DNA from: Atrina japonica
Taxonomy: Eukaryota > Mollusca > Bivalvia > Pterioida > Pinnidae
Length of the DNA stretch: 64,000 nucleotides
NCBI GenBank assembly: GCA_030159075.1
Contig: BROG01000042.1
Location: forward strand, 1,550,501-1,614,500
Reading direction: 5' to 3'
Shown: one piece after another, positions 13,220 through 24,181 of the stretch
Numbering within the stretch: position 1 is the first letter of the stretch
How the letters are laid out: the number at the start of each line of letters is the position of its first letter
Program-made: the position numbers and the translations under genes
The notes under the pieces: generated by a model
Databases searched by the model: none
The model's input: the letters and a program-made list of their open reading frames with translations, nothing else
Told to the model about the DNA's origin: nothing

Positions 13220-14749
13220 ATGTCTGATTCTCACAAATCTCAAAGAGATCAAAGAGAAAATTTAATACTTAATAAATATAAAGATAGATGGAAAAGTAAA
13301 ACCAGGAATATTCCTGATGAATCTATGAAATTTAAGTTTGAGGATGATAATTTATATGCCTATAGTGAAAAAAAGACAAAATGGATTAAATTAAATTATG
13401 GTAAAAATACTAATAGATATTTAAAGAACTCAACGTTAAAATTGAGAGGTGGAACAAAATTTACCAAAGGATTGAATGCAAAGTTGATAGATATAAAAAA
13501 TCCCCCCATTAGAGCTAGCGAATCATTATCAGGTTTACCGATCTCGCCCGAGAGGTCTATTACAAACCAATATATTAAACCGTTATTAGATCTCGAGGAT
13601 CCTCTCATTCGTACAACCCCTTTAAGACCCAAACGTATCTATATAGGACAGCTCTACCGTTTTGATAAACTTTACTCGATAAACTCGTTAAAGTTTAGAT
13701 CCGTGTTTGATATGTATAAAGTGGTCCTATTAGTTAGCCCCAAGCTTATCTACGAAGAGACCGACCCGTCCAAAAGGATCCATATGGATCTTTTATTTTT
13801 ACATCTCATAAGGTCGGTGATAGACGATAGAGGGTTACAAAACGGTGATAAATTTCGCATCATCATCGATCATAAGGCATTTCCGAAAATTTTCAGTACG
13901 AAATATATCAACGTCTCGAGTGATTTAGACGAAGAGTTATTTAGACAATTGGCAAGATATATATTCTATTACGAGGCACTCATAACCGAAGTAGAAATAG
14001 CTGTCATGTCTACGAAAATGCCGAGGGGGGAGGGGAGACCCAAAGAACCGGTGACAAAGGAGACCTCGTCGTTGAAAAGAAGCATCATCACGATTAAAAA
14101 CAACGACACCACGTGTCTGGCAAGAGCCATCGTGACGGCGGTGGCCAACAAACATAAAGATAAATGGACAAATTCCCAGCTTCGGCACGGTTTCAATGAG
14201 AGTCGTAAATTACAAAGGGACGAATCGTTAAAACTTCACGAAGAAGCGAACGTTCCCATCCGTGATCACGGCTGTACCTTAGAAGACGTGAAAACGTTTG
14301 CCGATCACCTGGGTGTGCAGATCAACATAGTGGATGGTGATCAATTCAACGAAATCATCTATACTACCGAAGGAAGCGACGCTATCTATCTGTACAAGAA
14401 CAAAAATCACTTTGACGTGATTACGAAGATGACGGGTTTTTTGAGTAAAAGAAATTACTGTCACACATGTAAAAAATCGTACGACAAACGAGATCGCCAC
14501 AGATGTCCTAAAAAGTGTTTATCGTGCTTCGGTTATGATTGCCCGGGTGGAGAAAGGAAAGTGTGTGACGATTGTAACAGAGTGTTTTTCGGCGAAGAAT
14601 GTTTTAAGGAACATAAACGTGACAGAGGTATGAGAGACGGTGAAACGGACATGGTTTGTTTAATCGTTCAGAAATGTTTAGAGTGTGACAAGATAACCAA
14701 AGACTTGAAAAAACATATATGTGGTCATTCAGAATGTTTCGAATTGTAA
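13220..14749 (+). CDS. PolB: Polymerase B, N-terminal part (OTU-like domain and zinc-binding region)
   Basis: This 509-codon frame starts two bases inside the left inverted repeat with TATTAAAATATG. The first ~290 residues are basic and unrecognised. Residues 294-400 have a Cys in an NDTTCLARA context (Asp296, Cys299) and a His in NHFDV (His397), spaced like the catalytic Cys and His of OTU cysteine proteases. A cysteine-rich, zinc-ribbon-like region follows (Cys414, 417, 429, 433, 436, 441, 449, 452, 461). This arrangement precedes the polymerase domains in Polinton-type proteins. Here the frame ends 28 bases after the exonuclease frame opens, so one base was gained or lost near 14725-14749. 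OTU-type activity is inference; the fold could be non-catalytic. Confidence 0.8.
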   Translation: MSDSHKSQRDQRENLILNKYKDRWKSKTRNIPDESMKFKFEDDNLYAYSEKKTKWIKLNYGKNTNRYLKNSTLKLRGGTKFTKGLNAKLIDIKNPPIRASESLSGLPISPERSITNQYIKPLLDLEDPLIRTTPLRPKRIYIGQLYRFDKLYSINSLKFRSVFDMYKVVLLVSPKLIYEETDPSKRIHMDLLFLHLIRSVIDDRGLQNGDKFRIIIDHKAFPKIFSTKYINVSSDLDEELFRQLARYIFYYEALITEVEIAVMSTKMPRGEGRPKEPVTKETSSLKRSIITIKNNDTTCLARAIVTAVANKHKDKWTNSQLRHGFNESRKLQRDESLKLHEEANVPIRDHGCTLEDVKTFADHLGVQINIVDGDQFNEIIYTTEGSDAIYLYKNKNHFDVITKMTGFLSKRNYCHTCKKSYDKRDRHRCPKKCLSCFGYDCPGGERKVCDDCNRVFFGEECFKEHKRDRGMRDGETDMVCLIVQKCLECDKITKDLKKHICGHSECFEL

Positions 14750-16102
14750 ACAATATGGTGACATGACGAAACACTCGTGTTTCATGTTACAAAAACAATG
14801 TAAAGGAGGAAATTGTAAAAACCCCATTTTTTGCGATTACGTTAAAGATAATAAGAAAAAATGTTATAGTTGTAAAACACAAACGGAAAATTATTATTTT
14901 TATGATATAGAAGCCATGCAAGACACAGGTGTACACATACCGAATTTAATCGTGTGTCAAGACTTTAAAGGACATCAATACGAATTTTCTAACATAGACG
15001 ATTTTTGTAAGTTTATTTTAGATAAAGAAAAATGTACGTTCATAGCTCATAATGCAAAAGCATACGACGCGCAATTTTTGTTAAAATATTTCGTAGAACA
15101 TAATGTTAAACCCTATTGCATTTACAACGGTACGAAGATAATGTACATGAAAGTCGGAACTATTAGATTTATCGATTCCATAAATTTTGTCCAATCTACT
15201 CTGGCGGCGTTTCCGAAGACTTTTGGATTAAAAGAATTAAAGAAGGGTTATTTTCCACATTATTTCAACAAACCATGTAACCAAAATTACGTGGGACAGT
15301 TGCCTAGCAAAAAACACTACGGTTTCGATTATATGAGTGTGCAAAATAGAAAAGAGTTTTTAAAGTGGTATGACGTTCGAAAAAATGACGTATTTGATTT
15401 CCAGAAAGAATTGAAGGAGTACTGCACTTCCGACGTTGATATATTACGGCGGTCCATGTTGAAATTCAGGGAAGACTTTATAGAGTTGGAAAACATAGAC
15501 CCACTACGGTACGTGACGATAGCATCCGTGTGCATGGCTGTCTACAGAAGTAATTATATGCCTGAAAATACGATAGCCATCCATAAAGATATCGAAGATC
15601 ACGATACTTACAGCGCGAAATCCATTTCTTGGTTGGATCACGTGGCAGATAGAGATGGAGTCTTCATTCGACACGCTTTGAATGGCGGTGAAGTTATTTT
15701 ATCCGACATCGGTAAAGTCGACGGGTATTGCGAAGACACGAGAACAGTTTACGAATTTCAAGGTTGTTTTTGGCACGGGTGTGAAAAGTGTTACGTGCGA
15801 GGTACCATAAATAATAAGAATCAAATAGATATGGAAACACTTAGAAAAAGAACCTCCGCGAAAAACGAGAAAATAAAAAACGTGCCCGGTTTCAATTTAA
15901 TAGAGGTTTGGGAATGCGGTATAAAAGATATAAAAATTAAAGATATTGTAACTCCGTTAAATCCCCGAGATGCCTTTTTCGGCGGTTAGAACAAACGTCA
16001 CCAAGTTAATTTACGATTTCAAAGGAAAAGAAAAGGGGAGATACGTAGATTTTGTTAGTTTATATCCGACGGTTCAGTTTTATAAGACATATCCGGTCGG
16101 AC
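14721..16102 (+). pseudogene. PolB: Polymerase B, exonuclease domain and motif A (interrupted)
   Basis: This frame holds the 3'-5' proofreading exonuclease. ExoI is YDIEAM (Asp62, Glu64 of this frame), ExoII is AHNAKAYD (Asn111 to Asp116), and ExoIII is YCTSD (Tyr234, Asp238). A Cys/His stretch and a GCFWHGCEKC-type insert follow. The frame stops at 15989 after AFFGG. One base later the correct frame resumes and reaches polymerase motif A, DFVSLYPTVQ, at 16048-16077. The coding region is then broken at 16102 by the Mutator-like insertion and resumes at 22951. In family terms the intact protein replicates the element by protein priming. This copy cannot be made without bridging the insertion. 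Confidence 0.92.
16094..16102. repeat. Mutator-like element target-site duplication, left
   Basis: The sequence cggtcggac is repeated at 22951-22959. Nine-base duplications are typical of Mutator-like (MULE) transposition. Removing the insertion and one copy would leave polymerase codons continuous across the site. Confidence 0.88.
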
Positions 16103-16160
16103 GGTGACATGTCGATAGTCCGACGGTCCGATAGTCCGACGGTCCGATAGTCCGACAGTT
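16103..16160 (+). repeat. MULE left terminal inverted repeat with 16-bp subrepeats
   Basis: The end reads ggtgacatgtc followed by about three copies of gatagtccgacggtcc. It pairs with the reverse complement of 22841-22950. Confidence 0.85.
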
Positions 16161-17093
16161 AAATCTCATGGCTATCAAGAGGATTAAACAGAACAAAAAG
16201 TCACTTAAATATTTGACGCAGTGTCTGCTTTGTCACCAACGCAATTTGTAATAACTTTTTAAAAGCCATCTTATTGGGTTCAAACCCATCTTTTCTCCAT
16301 TAAATTGGTCAAATTGTGTCTTAAGACGGTCATCCCAAACATTTTCCCCTATTTTTAAAATAATTCTCTGATTTTGAAATTTTTATTACAAATTGTGTCG
16401 TTATTACAAATTGCGTGGTGACACTGCTTCTCCTCTGCAGCGAGTTCATCGAAACATGAGACGGGAAGCAACTAGTTTTCTACTTATCAAATATGGCCGC
16501 ACTGGCTTCTGACTGAACATGCATGGATAGTGCTCAGGTATGCGACCCACATCCACTTGGGTTATTTTTTACTGTTTGCGCTACATGGTTTTGTATTTCA
16601 ACGGTGGACATGTCGTTATTTCGTTTTGTCGCCCGAAATAATGGTAATCTTCGTTTTTTTATTGGCGAAGGAGAAAAGATCACGACGATCATCGTTATGT
16701 CGGGACAATAATTAGCGGGGCGAAAAGACGACAGTTAGCGGGGCGAAAAGACGAAGATTATCGTGACGTCGGAGCAACAAAACGAAATTACAAATAGCAA
16801 AAATCAGCCACCATATATTTCAGCCAGGAAACCCGCGGTAGCTTTTAATGTCTTAAGAGGAATTAAATTATCTGTAAACATAGATGTGGCTTGGAAATGG
16901 TACATGTATGATCTGAGAATCAACTTGCTATAAATTAGAAAGTGAAAATAGGCAAAATTTGCCACATGTAATTTCCAGCTTCGATTGGATTTAGTTGTAT
17001 AAATGGTGTCAACTATTTCCGTTTTTAAAGATATTTATTTTTCGTAGGACTTTAAAAGCAGTAGTGTATCGTTGACACAAGTCATGTCAATCC
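16161..17093. other. MULE non-coding interior, left part
   Basis: No gene is supported. The short frames at 16523-16715 overlap in two registers and match nothing I know. A ggggcgaaaagacga motif occurs twice (16717-16760). Confidence 0.4.
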
Positions 17094-17410
17094 TATGGTG
17101 GCATACTTCTGCCATCTACATGCAAGTTGTTTTTCCCAATGATTATGTTGACATGCAAGATAAAAATAAGAAAACAAAAGCAAAAAAGTTTGTTTTTATG
17201 CCCACATATGACATTTTATGTCAATATGCAAGATAAATATGTTAACATGCAAATAATTATGTTAACATGTAACTTATTCATGTCAACATGCAACTTATAT
17301 CTTGCATGTTGACATAAATAAGTTGCATGTTGACATAATTTATAAGTTGCATGTTGACATAATCGGTAGAAAAATAACTCGCATGTAGATGGCAGAAGTA
17401 TACCACCATA
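17094..17410. mobile_element. Foldback MITE inside the MULE
   Basis: The ends read tatggtggcatacttctgcc and continue to catctacatgc; they match in inverse orientation with one mismatch in about 30 bases. The flanking TA on each side suggests a TA target. The interior holds several copies of atgttgacat and its complement. Confidence 0.75.
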
Positions 17411-17724
17411 CAATCTTTTGAAATATTAGCTTTTTAATGGAGAAATTACCGTAGTTCTGAAATATCAACTATACGGTGGAAACAGTACCAGTACAGTAGC
17501 AAAGTCGGAAAATCGCAACCAGTTGCGTTTCATTTATAACTGAAGAAAAAAAGATGAATCGCAACATGTTGCGAGTTTCCGATGATTTGTTAAATAACCA
17601 AGCACAAGAAATGGTATGGATAATGCGTACTTTACTGAATGTTCAGAAGAATAGGAATTTTAGCAAGTATTAAATGATCGGCAAAAAGTTCAACACAAAA
17701 GACTTCTGTATGGTGGGCATATTT

Positions 17725-18021
17725 CTGCCATCGAGTTACGACTTACGACTTTTATGATGTTGACATAATTTTGTGATTATGTCGACATAATATGATATGT
17801 CGACATCATAGAGAAAGATGTCGACTTATTAATTCAACTTGTCGAGATAGTAACGCCGACTTGCTAGATAATTATCGCGGCATATTGAATTTATAAGTCG
17901 ACATCTTTTTCTAAGATGTCGACATCTTTTTCCAAGATGTCGACATCTTCTCATATTATGTCGACATATTCACAAAATTATGTCAACATCATAAAAGTCG
18001 TAAGTCGTAACTCGATGGCAG
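17725..18021. mobile_element. Foldback element with perfect 51-bp arms
   Basis: Arms 17725-17775 and 17971-18021 are perfect reverse complements (ctgccatcgagttacgactt and on). The interior holds multiple atgtcgacat palindromes. The left outer sequence (tatggtgggcatatttctgc) resembles the end of the neighbouring MITE at 17094, so the two belong to related families; the right outer end is missing. Identical arms suggest youth or continuing gene conversion. Confidence 0.8.
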
Positions 18022-18352
18022 ATCTGAGCTGAGTGCATGCATCAGTTTCATGATTTGCATGGCAGAGTATCACATAGTAAACACACTTCAGCGATAATGT
18101 TTTATGCAATGGCTTATTCCATTCCAATATTCAGATATATTTCTTTGGCCATTGTTGTACTGCAGTTTAATGTTAGATATTTGCCGTTGAAGTCTACGCC
18201 ACTTTCGCCTCGTGCGTGGTGCATGTTCCCCTCTCATGGCTGCCCTCAGGGTAATTTTTTGCAGACGCTCTGCATCTTTTAGTTTTCTGATAAAGATCCA
18301 AATTGATGGATGCTTACACCCAACGCTGCTGTTCCACTGGGAGTGGAAACCT

Positions 18353-19847
18353 GAAATGCAACATAAATGCAATAAATATAATTACCTTTTTATTTATTTT
18401 TCCATTTGATTACACTGCTTTTTGCGCTTTTTGGGAGATTGGGCCCGTAAACCGGTTAACCACACCAATTGATTTGCTTTATCATCCAAGTGACCGTCCT
18501 GGGTCGGCACTAGTGTGTAATCGAAAATCTTAATCTGACAAGTCAACGTAGGGGCCTAAGTATTTGAGTAGACTTAATGGACTTATATTTTGTGAATTTC
18601 CAGCCAGCTGGGAATTGGGTTTTTCAAAATATATGCAACTTATTCTGAATTTGAATACCCAGCTACAACCCAATTCCAAGTTGGCTGGAAATTCACCTGT
18701 AGTTTGGGTATTCAAATCCAGATCTTGAACACCTAATTCACAGCTGGCTGGGAATTTTGCCTGTAGCTGGGAATTTGTAAATAACCAATCCCCATGAATA
18801 CTCAATATCCAGCTGATTGGGAATTAGGTTGTAGCTGTGAAATTCACGAATGTAGTTGGATACCCAATTCCCAACTCACAGCCAACTTCACAGACACATC
18901 AAACTGCCTCCGACCTTGGCCCGCACATACGGAAGCTTACTAGGTCCGCATCAGTATTAAGTTTTTTTTATAGTTTGTTATAACAAATTAAAAATTTATT
19001 AATTAAAATTATAAAACATACTGATGCAGCCCAAAAAGCCTCCGTACGTGCAATATATCAATCCCTACCCAGAGTTATCGCTCCTCTTCATTCCTCTTAT
19101 TAAATGCCAAGACTTGCATAAAATGCATATCACTGAAACAGTTTGGTGCAGTTGAGACAGTTTTTTCCCCGATTTTAGCAAAGGTATTTATATGTGGATG
19201 CTCGTGTTATGAAAAATTAATTCGCTTATACAATACGTAACTGCACAGAATTTATCCATCCACAACTTTAAACCTTGTACACTTAGAAAATTGTGATTAT
19301 TTCTGTAAATTTCATGACGACAGTTTTAGCAGTTTTTGTACCATATTTGAAAATTGTGTATGTGTTATGTAGTATATTTTAGAAATACTTTGATGTACTT
19401 TATTTGTACACAGTTTTTGTTTTCGGAAAAATAACGATTTTTATCTGTCTCAAGTGCACTCAAACGGACTATAACCTATTATGAGAACTATCGACAACAG
19501 TTTCTGTGTATTATATAGGAAATAATACTTCTTCAACCCCTAATTTGTGGTGTATTTTGTAGGAACTATTCCATGCAGTATTAATATAAAAAAAACGACT
19601 CGTTTGAACGTAAAAATTTCATTACATATAATATGCAATTATACATATACATGTATATGCCAAAATTGTTTGCCAAGCAAGAACGAGAACTCTCGGTAAA
19701 GATTGGCATTATGTTGGTCGTCAACCGCGGGAAATTTAAACGGCGGACCACCGTGTAAGGCACTTTTTGTTGTACAACAAGGTTTCTGCGTCTATATATC
19801 TAGAGAGATTTATTACAAGGGAATTTCTTTTTGCAGTATTAAAATTA
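18353..19847 (-). other. Intron of the MULE transposase with repeats
   Basis: The intron is bounded by the donor at 19853 and the acceptor near 18352. It contains several direct and inverted copies of a cagctgggaattgggt motif (18590-18890) and a small foldback sequence at 18922-19051 whose arms begin gcacatacgga and end tccgtacgtgc. The remainder is AT-rich and without features. Confidence 0.6.
18922..19051. mobile_element. Small foldback (MITE-like) sequence
   Basis: Imperfect inverted arms of about 45 bases (gcacatacggaagct..., complement of agcctccgtacgtgc) surround an AT-rich core. It lies in the transposase intron. No target duplication could be assigned. Confidence 0.5.
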
Positions 19848-21010
19848 CTTACCTTCGACTAGGTTATTTGTCCGTGTGTCCTTGTCTCTATTGAACACAT
19901 TCCATATCTGTGGTGGAAAGTTTCCATCTAAATAGGTGTTCTGGAAGTAAGTCAGGAGATCTGTAATTTCCGGGTATCCCCCCCTGTTCCGCAGTCGCAA
20001 GGTGTCAGGACTATTAGCAAGCATGTGGAAGTTCTGTCGAACGAGTAGAAGAGGGAGGTGTCCCAATGGACATCATTTTACGTAGTAGTTTTATTTACTC
20101 TTCGTCTTCGACGGTATGCCCTTGCTAGTCCAACTTCTTGGATTTTACGCCATATGCTCTGCGTAAAGTGAAAATAACATGCGGAAAGCGTACTTTTGCG
20201 GAAGTTCAGTTTCAACAGCCAACTTTAAAGCGGTCTCAAAGTCGCACACGACTGTGCGAGGTCGAAATCTTCTACCAGTAGCATGCCTGACTTTGGATTT
20301 TAAGTGTTGGAAAAACTGTCGGTAATGACCTACGGTCTTACCCGTCATCAAGGACCAAGCAAATGTAAGAAATCTGCCCATGTATTTTACCATGGATTGT
20401 GACCATCTGTGTATAAGGATGTGGGCTACTTTTAAATGTTCCATCGACATACACCGTAGAACATCCTTGTAAAAGGCGCAAACTCTCTGTTGTAGCAAAT
20501 ATAGCTATCCCCAGTTGTTATCATGATGACTTAAAAAACGTTTACCAGACCAGGTTTTCTTCCACTCCCCTCTTATTCTTACATCGTCGACATTGCGAGG
20601 AATACGGGGTAGAACCGATTCGCGTTGCCTATGCAAAATGGAACGGACTCTCTGGAACTCAGGCAGGTCATCATCTTCGTAATTATCAATGCAACCTTCA
20701 ATAACTTCATTGTAGACCCTCTTAATTGGCTTCGTTGGGTCGTCTTTGATAGTTTCTTTCATTTGATTGATAGCTTCGGCTTCTCGAAGCGTATTGTCTT
20801 CGGGGTATGATCATGTTCATTTACCGATTTAATTTCAATCTGCGGTTGACCTTCATCAAGATTAAATGCATTGGTTGATAGGGTCGTCCTGCATGTTTTA
20901 CGCCAACACCTCCAGTGGAAGACAGTTGCCTTTTTCTTATTGAGTTGGTACCGATATCCATTATTTACCAAGACTTTCCCTTTTTTTACACCTCTCATCA
21001 CGTAAGCCAT

Positions 21011-22840
21011 GGTGGTTAACTTATGATTGGATACGTAGGATACCCCTATTTATATAAGCATCGTCGGCAACATTATAGAAATTATGCCGTTTTTTTCATA
21101 ATAAACCAATTGAACGTCTACAATTTTAGACACCGCTATAAGCCATCATCAAAGACAAAGAAATTTACATTGTAACTTCCGTTGTTTAATTTCAAACTAG
21201 CGCAGCCTTTCAGATATTATTACAAATATAAAATGCCGACCGATGCTTTTAGAAATAACAGAACACCCGATGTATGTTCATTTCATATACTTGCTACAAT
21301 GTAGACTTCAAAAATGCCGACCATATGGCCAAAAAAAAAATGATAATGTAGAGTCAAAAAGCAACTTTCGGTGAACAGAATAGTCATCAAACAAGATGTG
21401 TTTGTGGAACATGAATGCCCCCGGCGGCATCTTTGATAGTAAATGAGAAATATCAAGCATATCTTAAAAACGTGATGAAAATTTGAAAAACCCGGAATAT
21501 ATATAAAAATATATATATATCACTACAACACCACAAAAAAGCATTTAAAAAATAAATAGACTTTAAGCATAGCCTTTTTCAGTTGGCGTAGGAAGCAAAT
21601 CAAAAGGGGGGGGGGCAATTTTTTTTTATTTTTTGCTTGCAAAAATCGTTTTTCCATGCGCTTTTTGAGTATGAAAATGAATAATGTTATACTAGTATGC
21701 AGTAGTCGCACAGTTAGAAAAAATAAAAGAATGTTGGGACAAAGTTTAAACTGAATGCGAAGAAATGTGTGCATCTACACAAAACGGACCGTGGAATAAA
21801 TGTTTGAGAGAGTGAAAATGAATGAATCGGAGCGAGGCGCGAAATTTTTTTTGAAAATTTCTTTTCCATTTTCTGACTTTTTATACCAAAAATTAAGTTT
21901 TACACCTCATTAATTCATTCGCCAAGTAGAGCGAGGTGTGAAAATTTTGTGAAATTTCTTTTTCATTTCCCGACTCTTTACAACCAGTTTTTCAACTTTA
22001 GGGGAACGATATCACTACTCATTACGCAAAATTAAAAAAAAAAAAAACCCTTTGGATATTTTTTCCGTGTTGCGGAACAGAAGGCAGCGTCAGTTGAATT
22101 CCCAAAAGGTTTAGGATTAACTTTGAGGTAACATTTCTTTAGGAGATCGTCTATTATTCATCTAATGATTTTTTTTTTTATCTGCGTCCAGACAAGAAAT
22201 TAGGTCTAGTAGGCCTGAAGCATCAGTAAATCGCAACGGTTACCCTTTTCAAAAGAAGTTTGAATCAGCGAAAAAGCTACTCAAATTCGGAGAAGAATTT
22301 CGTTCTAGTCCTCTAGACGTTTTAATTTTGACCCTTTTTAAAATATATTTATATAGATAAAGTGGGAAGTCAGATGAGGTATTCTTTAGCTTCCAGACAC
22401 ATAACCATTGTTTTCTCCGTAGCTCAGTTGCATCGTAAGATCAACTGATATATTAATCTATAGATAAAATTTGTTTCGAAAAAGTGGGGGTGGCCCCTTC
22501 CTCTCTGGTTCGCACAAACACCTACACAAACCCACCCACCCCCCACACACACATACACACACAGAGGCAGAGTGGATCCAGGAAATTCAATGTTAACGGA
22601 GGGAAAAATAATTTGTAGAAATTATTTTGCCGAGCGTAGCGAGGCGCGAAAATTATGGTAGACCCTCATTCAATAGCTCTGTATTCCAGATGTAATGATA
22701 TTATTAAAAAAAATTTGGTCAGAAAAAGTGGGGCCGCCCCCTGCCCCCCCCCCCCCGCTCCCCTACGCCTATGTATTTTCTATAATGAACTGAAAAAAGG
22801 TCAAAGGGTCAAGGTCAAAAGGTAAAAAATGTACCAAAAG
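21011..22840. other. MULE non-coding interior, right part
   Basis: No gene is supported. Several homopolymer and C-rich runs occur, along with repeated gagcgaggcgcgaaaatt sequences (near 21830, 21940 and 22630) that suggest internal duplication. A short tRNA A-box-like piece (cgtagctcagttgcatcgta, 22420) could be a SINE remnant, but no B box follows. Confidence 0.4.
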
Positions 22841-22950
22841 TATCAAACCATCGGACTATCGGACCGTCGGACTATCGAACCGTCGGACTATCGGACCGTC
22901 GGACTATCGAACCGTCGGACTATCGAACCGTCGGACTATCGGGATGTCCC
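22841..22950 (-). repeat. MULE right terminal inverted repeat with 16-bp subrepeats
   Basis: About six tandem copies of the complement of gatagtccgacgg[tc]tc are followed by the end gggatgtcccc. There are more copies than in the left repeat. Confidence 0.85.
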
Positions 22951-24157
22951 CGGTCGGACACCCTACTAAAATATATAATCCCGAACATGTTGATAGAAAT
23001 TGGTTAGGTTTCGTCAAGTGTAAAGTCGTTCCACCTAGAAAATTATATCACCCTGTTTTACCTGTAAAAATGAAATGTGGAAATGCCGAAAAGCTCTTGT
23101 TCCCGTTATGTAAAACATGTGCCGAATTAAAAATTAAGGAATGCAAACACAATGATGAGAAAAGAGCTTTTGTGGGAACGTGGTGTACTCCCGAGTTATT
23201 TAAGGCGTTGGATAAAGGATATAAGATAGATAAAATTTACGAAGTTTGGAATTTTATCTACACCAGTGAAGACACGGACCTTTTCAAAGAATACGTTAAG
23301 AACTTTATGAAAATAAAGATGGAAAGTTCTGAATTAAAGGTGGGTCCAGATACACCTTACGAATCGAAAGAACAGTACAAAAAAATGGTCAAAGAACGAT
23401 TAGGTATCGATTTGGGTACCATAGAGTATAATCCTGGCATGCGGGCCATCTCTAAATTATGTCTCAATTCTCTTTGGGGTAAATTTTGGTCAAAGAGTTA
23501 ATATGAAACAAACTAAATATGTTAACGAACCTAAAGAATTTTATAAACTATTATTGGACGACACGATAGACAATCTCAACATTCAGTTCATCAACGACGA
23601 CATGGTCCAGATGTCTTACGATTTAAAAGGACAATTTCGTCGACAAAAGTAAGGATGTTAATATTTTCATAGCGTGTTATACAACGGCTCATGCAAGAAC
23701 CATGTTATACAACGTGTTAGATAAACTCGACGATAGAGTTTTAGGATTTGACACCGATAGCGTTTGGTACGTAGATCGCGACGACGGGGTCTTGATAGAT
23801 ACGGGTGATAACTTGGGTGATTTAACGGATGAGTTGGGTGGTGATTTAATAACGTCGTGGTGTGCCACCGGTCCCAAATCTTATTCGTACGAAACGAAAG
23901 CAGGTAAAAAGGTGTGCAAGGTCAAGGGATTTAGTCTGAATTACGAAAATTCTCTTTACATCAACCGAGACACGATGACCGACGTTGTCAAAGAAACACG
24001 TAAGAGGATAACAACCGTTCGAGAAAACGCCATCACTAGAGATTCCAAAACCAAAAACATTGTGAATCGATACCAGGAGAAAGAGTTTACGTTGTGTTAC
24101 GATAAACGGGTGATGAAGGATGGGCACGACATTCCCACGTTTCCCTACGGATATTAA
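22951..24157 (+). pseudogene. PolB: Polymerase B, palm domain with motifs B and C
   Basis: The coding sequence resumes in the duplicated target and continues the polymerase palm and the Cys-containing insert (FPLCKTC). Motif B is NSLWGKF at 23466-23486. The frame breaks at 23487 by one extra T in a TTTT run. A second frame covers 23487-23640 and a third begins near 23640 and holds motif C, FDTDS, at 23747-23761. The last frame stops at 24157 after a plausible C-terminus. All catalytic carboxylates seem retained. The 3' end faces the integrase gene tail to tail with a 24-base gap. Confidence 0.92.
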
Positions 24158-24181
24158 AAATTTATTAGTATTAAGAAATTT

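Larger units (their letters stand above)
18088..21010 (-). pseudogene. FLYWCH/MULE-type transposase, two exons, frameshifted
   Basis: This gene would catalyse cut-and-paste movement of the surrounding element. From its 5' end (21010) it shows a FLYWCH-like zinc-finger region (RYQLNKKKATVFHWRCWRK... with Cys and HDHTP), then a linker. The first catalytic Asp is in VYVDGTF (about 20455) and the second is in VCDFETA (about 20250). A CYFHFTQSIW segment (about 20180-20150) and an RTNN.VEG segment (about 19855) follow. A donor gtaagt at 19853-19848 and an acceptor ttgcatttcag near 18352 join in frame; the last exon (about 18351-18088) carries a Trp/Ile/Arg-rich C-terminal domain. At least five one-base frameshifts (near 20795, 20505, 20400, 20205 and 20060) break the coding sequence. 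Confidence 0.85.
16103..22950 (-). mobile_element. Mutator-like (MULE, FLYWCH-type) DNA transposon, 6.85 kb
   Basis: The element lies inside the Polinton polymerase gene. Its ends are inverted repeats (ggtgacat... left, complement of ggggacat... right) built from tandem 16-bp units gatagtccgacggtcc, about three units on the left and six on the right. Flanking 9-bp duplications agree with the Mutator superfamily. It carries a minus-strand FLYWCH/MULE transposase with one intron (18088-21010) and several foldback elements in its non-coding part. The transposase is frameshifted, so the element is probably dead. The group resembles the one called Phantom in repeat collections, but I could not search for a match. 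Confidence 0.9.

Noticed and set aside
22415..22450. tRNA gene-like sequence cgtagctcagttgcatcgta
   Set aside because: Only an A-box-like piece; no B box, acceptor stem or anticodon arm could be folded.
16103..22950. The interruption of the polymerase as an intron or intein
   Set aside because: The ends are inverted repeats with a 9-bp duplication and the interior encodes a FLYWCH/MULE transposase on the opposite strand; there are no GT/AG or intein motifs at the junction.
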